Assembly (NCBI GenBank): GCA_030674155.1 | Contig: JASPKP010004878.1 | Location: 1 to 10,000, forward strand | Origin: Stramonita haemastoma | Lineage: Eukaryota > Mollusca > Gastropoda > Neogastropoda > Muricidae | DNA length: 10,000 nucleotides | Reading direction: 5' to 3' | In this document: positions 7,539-10,000 of the stretch, piece by piece | How the letters are laid out: each line of letters opens with the position of its first letter | Position numbering within the stretch: position 1 is the stretch's first letter | Program-made: the position numbers and the translations under genes | The notes under the pieces: generated by a model | Seen by the model: only the letters and a program-made list of their open reading frames with translations | What the model was told of the DNA's origin: nothing | Databases searched by the model: none

Positions 7539-7845
7539 GAGTTTGACTCCCGTTGGAGGGGATTTTTCCCCTGGAGTTAGGCTAACATCAGTGCAGACTC
7601 CACTCTCCCCAATAGTCTTTCGGATGAGACTGTAAACCGAGGCCCCGTGTACGACAGCACGCAGAACATATTGCGCACACGTTAAATCCTGTTCCGCTTT
7701 TCGTAAGAGTAGGCTATTGTGTGCTGGTGAGAACAGTTAACAAGATTTACAAAACTGCATACACACGGGGACTGGATTTTAAAAAAAGCACATAAATGCT
7801 TATTCCATTATCCTCGATATAAAAGAATTTAACCCCAAATTTAAT
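7538..7845 (+). mobile_element. tRNA-derived SINE, copy 4, 5'-truncated at the B box
   Basis: Starts at a degenerate B box (AGTTTGACTCC, 7540-7550) where the other copies have their tRNA-like head, so the A box and upstream head are missing and replaced by (CA)n. The core is complete: CATCAGTGCAGACTCCACTC, TCTTTCGGATGAGACTGTAA, ACCGAGGCCCCGTGT, CACACGTTAAATCCTGTTCC, ACTGCATACACACGGGGACT and ATTCCATTATCCTCGATATA, with an AAAGAATTTAACC tail. It keeps the undeleted TTTCGGATGAGACTGTAAACC segment that copies 1-3 have lost or altered, so it may be nearest to the ancestral core. It groups with copy 2 in the rest of the core. Confidence 0.92.
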
Positions 7846-7914
7846 TTAAACACACACATACAAATGTGTGCATAACACGCACACGCGTACACACACGCGC
7901 GCGCACGCGCGATT
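7846..7914. repeat. CA/CG tract
   Basis: ACACACATACAAATGTGTGC followed by irregular CACACGCG and GCGCGCGCACGCGCG alternation. It separates SINE copy 4 from the 3' end of the minus-strand LINE relic. Confidence 0.93.
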
Positions 7915-8123
7915 CACGATTTAAGATTTAATTCGCCTTTGACCCCTCTCGGGGCATGGAGGATTTTAGTAAACAAAGTCAACTGTAACATATATAATTT
8001 GCATTAATAGAATACTTTCATTACACAGAATTTCACAGAAATAGAAATATACTATAGTCAACCTTTTCGTTAATGTCATGCAACTGTAGACTATGAATTT
8101 GCTTAGTTTCAATAAAGTATTTT
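7915..8123 (-). mobile_element. 3' UTR and terminus of minus-strand LINE relic
   Basis: Downstream (minus strand) of the ORF2-like stop at 8124-8126. The terminal part reads GCCCCGAGAGGGGTCAAAGG, then CGAATTAAATCTTAAATC. CCCC/GGGG with a GAGA loop (7943-7954) forms a small hairpin with a GNRA-type loop near the end, followed by a short TTAAATC/TAAATC repeat. A terminal hairpin plus short tandem tail is a known arrangement for RT recognition in several LINE clades. The clade is not assigned. Confidence 0.6.
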
Positions 8124-8394
8124 TCATATTTTTTTTATCAGAAGAGAACTACAGAATGTGAACATGGATCTTGGATACAAATATTCAGGAGGTTGGACAT
8201 TCTTCCGAAGCTCAGAAAGCTTTGGACTTTCCGATATGAAGTGAAACTCATCTCCTATGGTTTTCATGTTACAGTGTTTACAAAGACGATTTTCTCGCGG
8301 AAAGCCGTTCACTCGTCCTGTTTCAATCCGCAAAGAATGGTTTATAGGCCTACACCTGAATCGAAATAATGAAACCACATAGTTATATTTTTGT

Positions 8395-8397
<3 letters not shown>
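8124..8397 (-). pseudogene. LINE ORF2 C-terminal fragment (zinc-knuckle-like region)
   Basis: The minus-strand translation up to the TGA at 8124-8126 includes VVSLFRFRCRPINHSLRIET, GRVNGFPRENRLCKHC, then GDEFHFISESPKLSELR, and ends near YLYPRSMFTFCSSLL. The pattern F-R-x ... I-E-T-G-R ... P-R-E-x-R-x-C-x-x-C ... G-D-E-x-H-F ... P ... L-R is one I recognise from the C-terminal end of non-LTR retrotransposon reverse transcriptases, after the polymerase domain. It ends in a Cys/His cluster. The last cysteine of that cluster (usually H-F-x-x-x-C-P) is serine here, codon AGT at complement 8226-8228, one base from TGT. Upstream the frame runs into (CA)n at 8398, so RT palm and endonuclease domains are absent. 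The frame stays formally open through the repeat to 8636, but that part is not LINE sequence. A 5'-truncated dead copy is the simplest reading. Confidence 0.8.

Positions 8398-8473
<76 letters not shown>
8398..8473. repeat. (CA)n microsatellite
   Basis: About 76 bp of CA units with one ACC phase break at 8437. It abuts the truncated 5' end of the minus-strand LINE relic. Confidence 0.98.
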
Positions 8474-8478
<5 letters not shown>

Positions 8479-8885
8479 TGTCTGATATTGCTCAGTGTGA
8501 AAAGACGTAATATACACTTAAAGAACACACACGTGGGCGGGAACACACACACACACGCGCGCATACACACATGATATATTATATATACACATGCATGTCT
8601 ACATACAATGTTTTGTCTGTTTAATTTGTGAAACACAGGGGTTATTGCTGTTGAAGTTTATGGTGTGACTTTGTTTAATGACTTGATTTTTATTACAGGC
8701 ACAGACAAATGTAGATGGAAAATATTTGTAATTTGACTTTTCTTTCAACTGATAATACTCCTCCTTCTCTGCATGTGATGTTATTGCTAAGGATGCCCCC
8801 CCCCCCCCCCCCCCCCTTCCTTATTTCAGTGAGGGTCTGTGGTTGATGTACAGTACACATTCCAGTTCCTGGTGTTCCCACTGCC
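8474..8885. other. Unique AT-rich region with CA/CG and poly-C tracts
   Basis: No gene recognised. It contains CA/CG patches at 8525-8570, (TA)n at 8573-8587 and an uninterrupted run of 23 C at 8794-8816. Short ORFs on the minus strand across the poly-C are not credible. Confidence 0.5.
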
Positions 8886-8910
8886 CCCTCTCTCTCTCTC
8901 CTCTCTCCTC

Positions 8911-8953
<43 letters not shown>
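8886..8953. repeat. (CT)n microsatellite
   Basis: (CT)n with CC/TT interruptions in the first half, then pure (CT)n to 8953. Confidence 0.97.
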
Positions 8954-8956
<3 letters not shown>

Positions 8957-9109
8957 AAATTATCAGTTTTGATTACTAATGATAGCCTAGTCCTTACTCA
9001 GGGCAAGGACAAGATGAAAATATGTTAGTACTTGACTGTAACCCTTGGGAATAAAAATTATCAATCAATCAATCAGTCACTTGGGAATAAAGGTTATCAA
9101 TCATCAATC

Positions 9110-9113
<4 letters not shown>
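8954..9113 (+). mobile_element. LINE-like 3' tail, second copy, with self-duplicated end
   Basis: CAGGGCAAGGACAAGATGAA (8999-9018) and CTGTAACCCTTGGGAATAAA match the 3911-4028 element. The tandem tail is different, (CAAT)n. The end is repeated: CTTGGGAATAAA followed by a TTATCAATCAAT tail at 9044, and CTTGGGAATAAA followed by GGTTATCAATC at 9080, 36 bp apart. The segment from 8954 to about 8998 may belong to the element or to flanking sequence. It lies exactly between two (CT)n tracts. Confidence 0.7.
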
Positions 9114-9146
<33 letters not shown>

Positions 9147-9182
9147 CTCTCCTCTCTCTCTCTCCCTCTCTCTCTCTCTCTC
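9114..9182. repeat. (CT)n microsatellite
   Basis: (CT)n with a few CC interruptions, directly following the CAATCAATT tail. Confidence 0.97.
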
Positions 9183-9183
9183 T

Positions 9184-10000
9184 TTTGATAGGCCATAATT
9201 TTATCGGCATTTAGTTCTGTTTTGTTTTAAGTTTGCAATATATCGATTTTCGTCCTGATCATTTTTTAAAATCCTTGCTGGCTGCTTTTGAGGGAAAGGA
9301 TTTCTTACTGCTGAGACCTCAGTTTACTGAGCTGCTAGATCTAGATATACTAGTATTAAAGAATACGAACACAGAAAAGTGGACAGTATTTCACGGCAAA
9401 AACCAAAAAAACACAATCCCATGCAGACAGACAGCAAGCTGTACAACTAAAGCTGGCATAACAGACTTGTACTCACAGAATGTTCTGGCTTCCTTTCCTG
9501 TTGTGTGGACGCACTTTGTCACAACTTGGAACTGAAGTCAGAAAGTTGACTCAAATGTATGAGGAGCTTCTAAAATGCCGAAGAAGTGTGTTATAGGTCC
9601 ATTGAACTTAAAACAGACTAAACCACCATATATATCCACAAAGCTGAAACTCCTCCTTCTCCCCTGTGTGCCTGTGGTAGTAGGCTAGGCCTAAAGAAAA
9701 CCAGACAGGCGAGCATTCTTCAGAGGTTAGGCTACACTATTCAGCAACCCCAGGAAGAAAGCACAGTGGACGGTGGACGGAGATAGGCTAGGCTAGCCTA
9801 ATAGTGCCTAGCCCTACAGACCAAGCTCTACGGCCCACGGGAGGAGCTGGAAAGGACACGCCTTTATTTTTCCCCGACACATCTGACATGTAAAGCGAAC
9901 GAGAGAAGAGAGGAATAGGCCTAGCCTAGCATAGGCCTAAGATAGGTTGGTTTTTTTTACTGAGGGGTGGGGGGCTAACTACCTCGGGGGATCAACGCAC
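9184..10000. other. Unique region, weak ORFs only, TAGGCCTA-rich right end
   Basis: The 100-codon plus frame at 9233-9535 begins with TTG and contains no ATG, so I do not call it as a gene. A short ATG frame at 9480-9596 (38 aa) follows an acceptor-like TTGTACTCACAG and has a helical core (LGTEVRKLTQMYEELLKCRR). It could be an exon, but no family is recognised. Another ATG at 9575 opens MPKKCVIGPL and closes at 9688. TAGGCCTA occurs at 9686-9693, 9916-9923 and 9932-9939, with related TAGGCTAGGCTAGCC words at about 9784-9799. Confidence 0.4.

Noticed and set aside
8398..8636. N-terminal extension of the LINE ORF2 fragment through the (CA)n tract
   Set aside because: The frame stays open only because (GT)n encodes Cys/Val. 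The residues beyond it do not match the expected upstream LINE region.
9233..9535. 100-codon plus-strand ORF as a gene
   Set aside because: It starts at TTG, contains no ATG and matches no family I recognise. It could at most be part of an exon.

Overview
This window looks like non-coding nuclear DNA from an animal, most likely a marine mollusc (gastropod or bivalve). That is an inference from three things: extreme simple-repeat content, several copies of a tRNA-derived SINE with a core of a type I associate with invertebrate SINEs, and unusual enrichment of the palindrome TAGGCCTA. I see no bacterial or phage gene organisation, no rRNA or functional tRNA gene, and no confidently expressed host protein gene. 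Most long open frames here are translations of (CT)n, (CA)n, (ACT)n or a 16-bp minisatellite and do not represent genes.

Layout. 1-330: CTGT/CT, GA-rich and TA simple repeats. 331-1246: mostly unique sequence, with a ~75-bp duplication split by a (CA)n tract (632-865). 1247-1400: a decayed antisense copy of the SINE core. 1565-1717: CTGT/CT tract. 1813-2892: the best coding-like stretch. It is a frame-broken ORF1/gag-like relic followed by an intact 176-codon ORF, a 3' region, AATAAA and a (TTGTCA)3 tail, which together look like the 3' end of a retroelement. 2893-5160: a mosaic in which three sense SINE copies (3520-3862, 4124-4469, 4723-5058), a LINE-like 3' tail (about 3885-4028) and two copies of a ~100-bp unique block (3261-3367, 4554-4660) are separated by pyrimidine tracts. 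5162-5298: CA/CG alternation with Z-DNA potential. 5299-5953: AT-rich, nothing firm. 5954-6506: a minisatellite of about 35 units of 16 bp. 6507-7281: AT-rich with CACG repeats and C-runs. 7282-7537: (ACT)n then (CA)n. 7538-7845: a 5'-truncated SINE. 7915-8397 (minus strand): the C-terminal and 3'-UTR relic of a LINE ORF2. 8886-9182: a second LINE-like 3' tail between two CT tracts. 9184-10000: unique sequence with only weak ORFs.

The genes do not form a pathway; the content is retroelement debris and satellite-like DNA. The most notable pattern is that nearly every retroelement fragment is bordered on both sides by simple repeat. All the long CT and CA tracts also lie in the same orientation (CT and CA on the plus strand).
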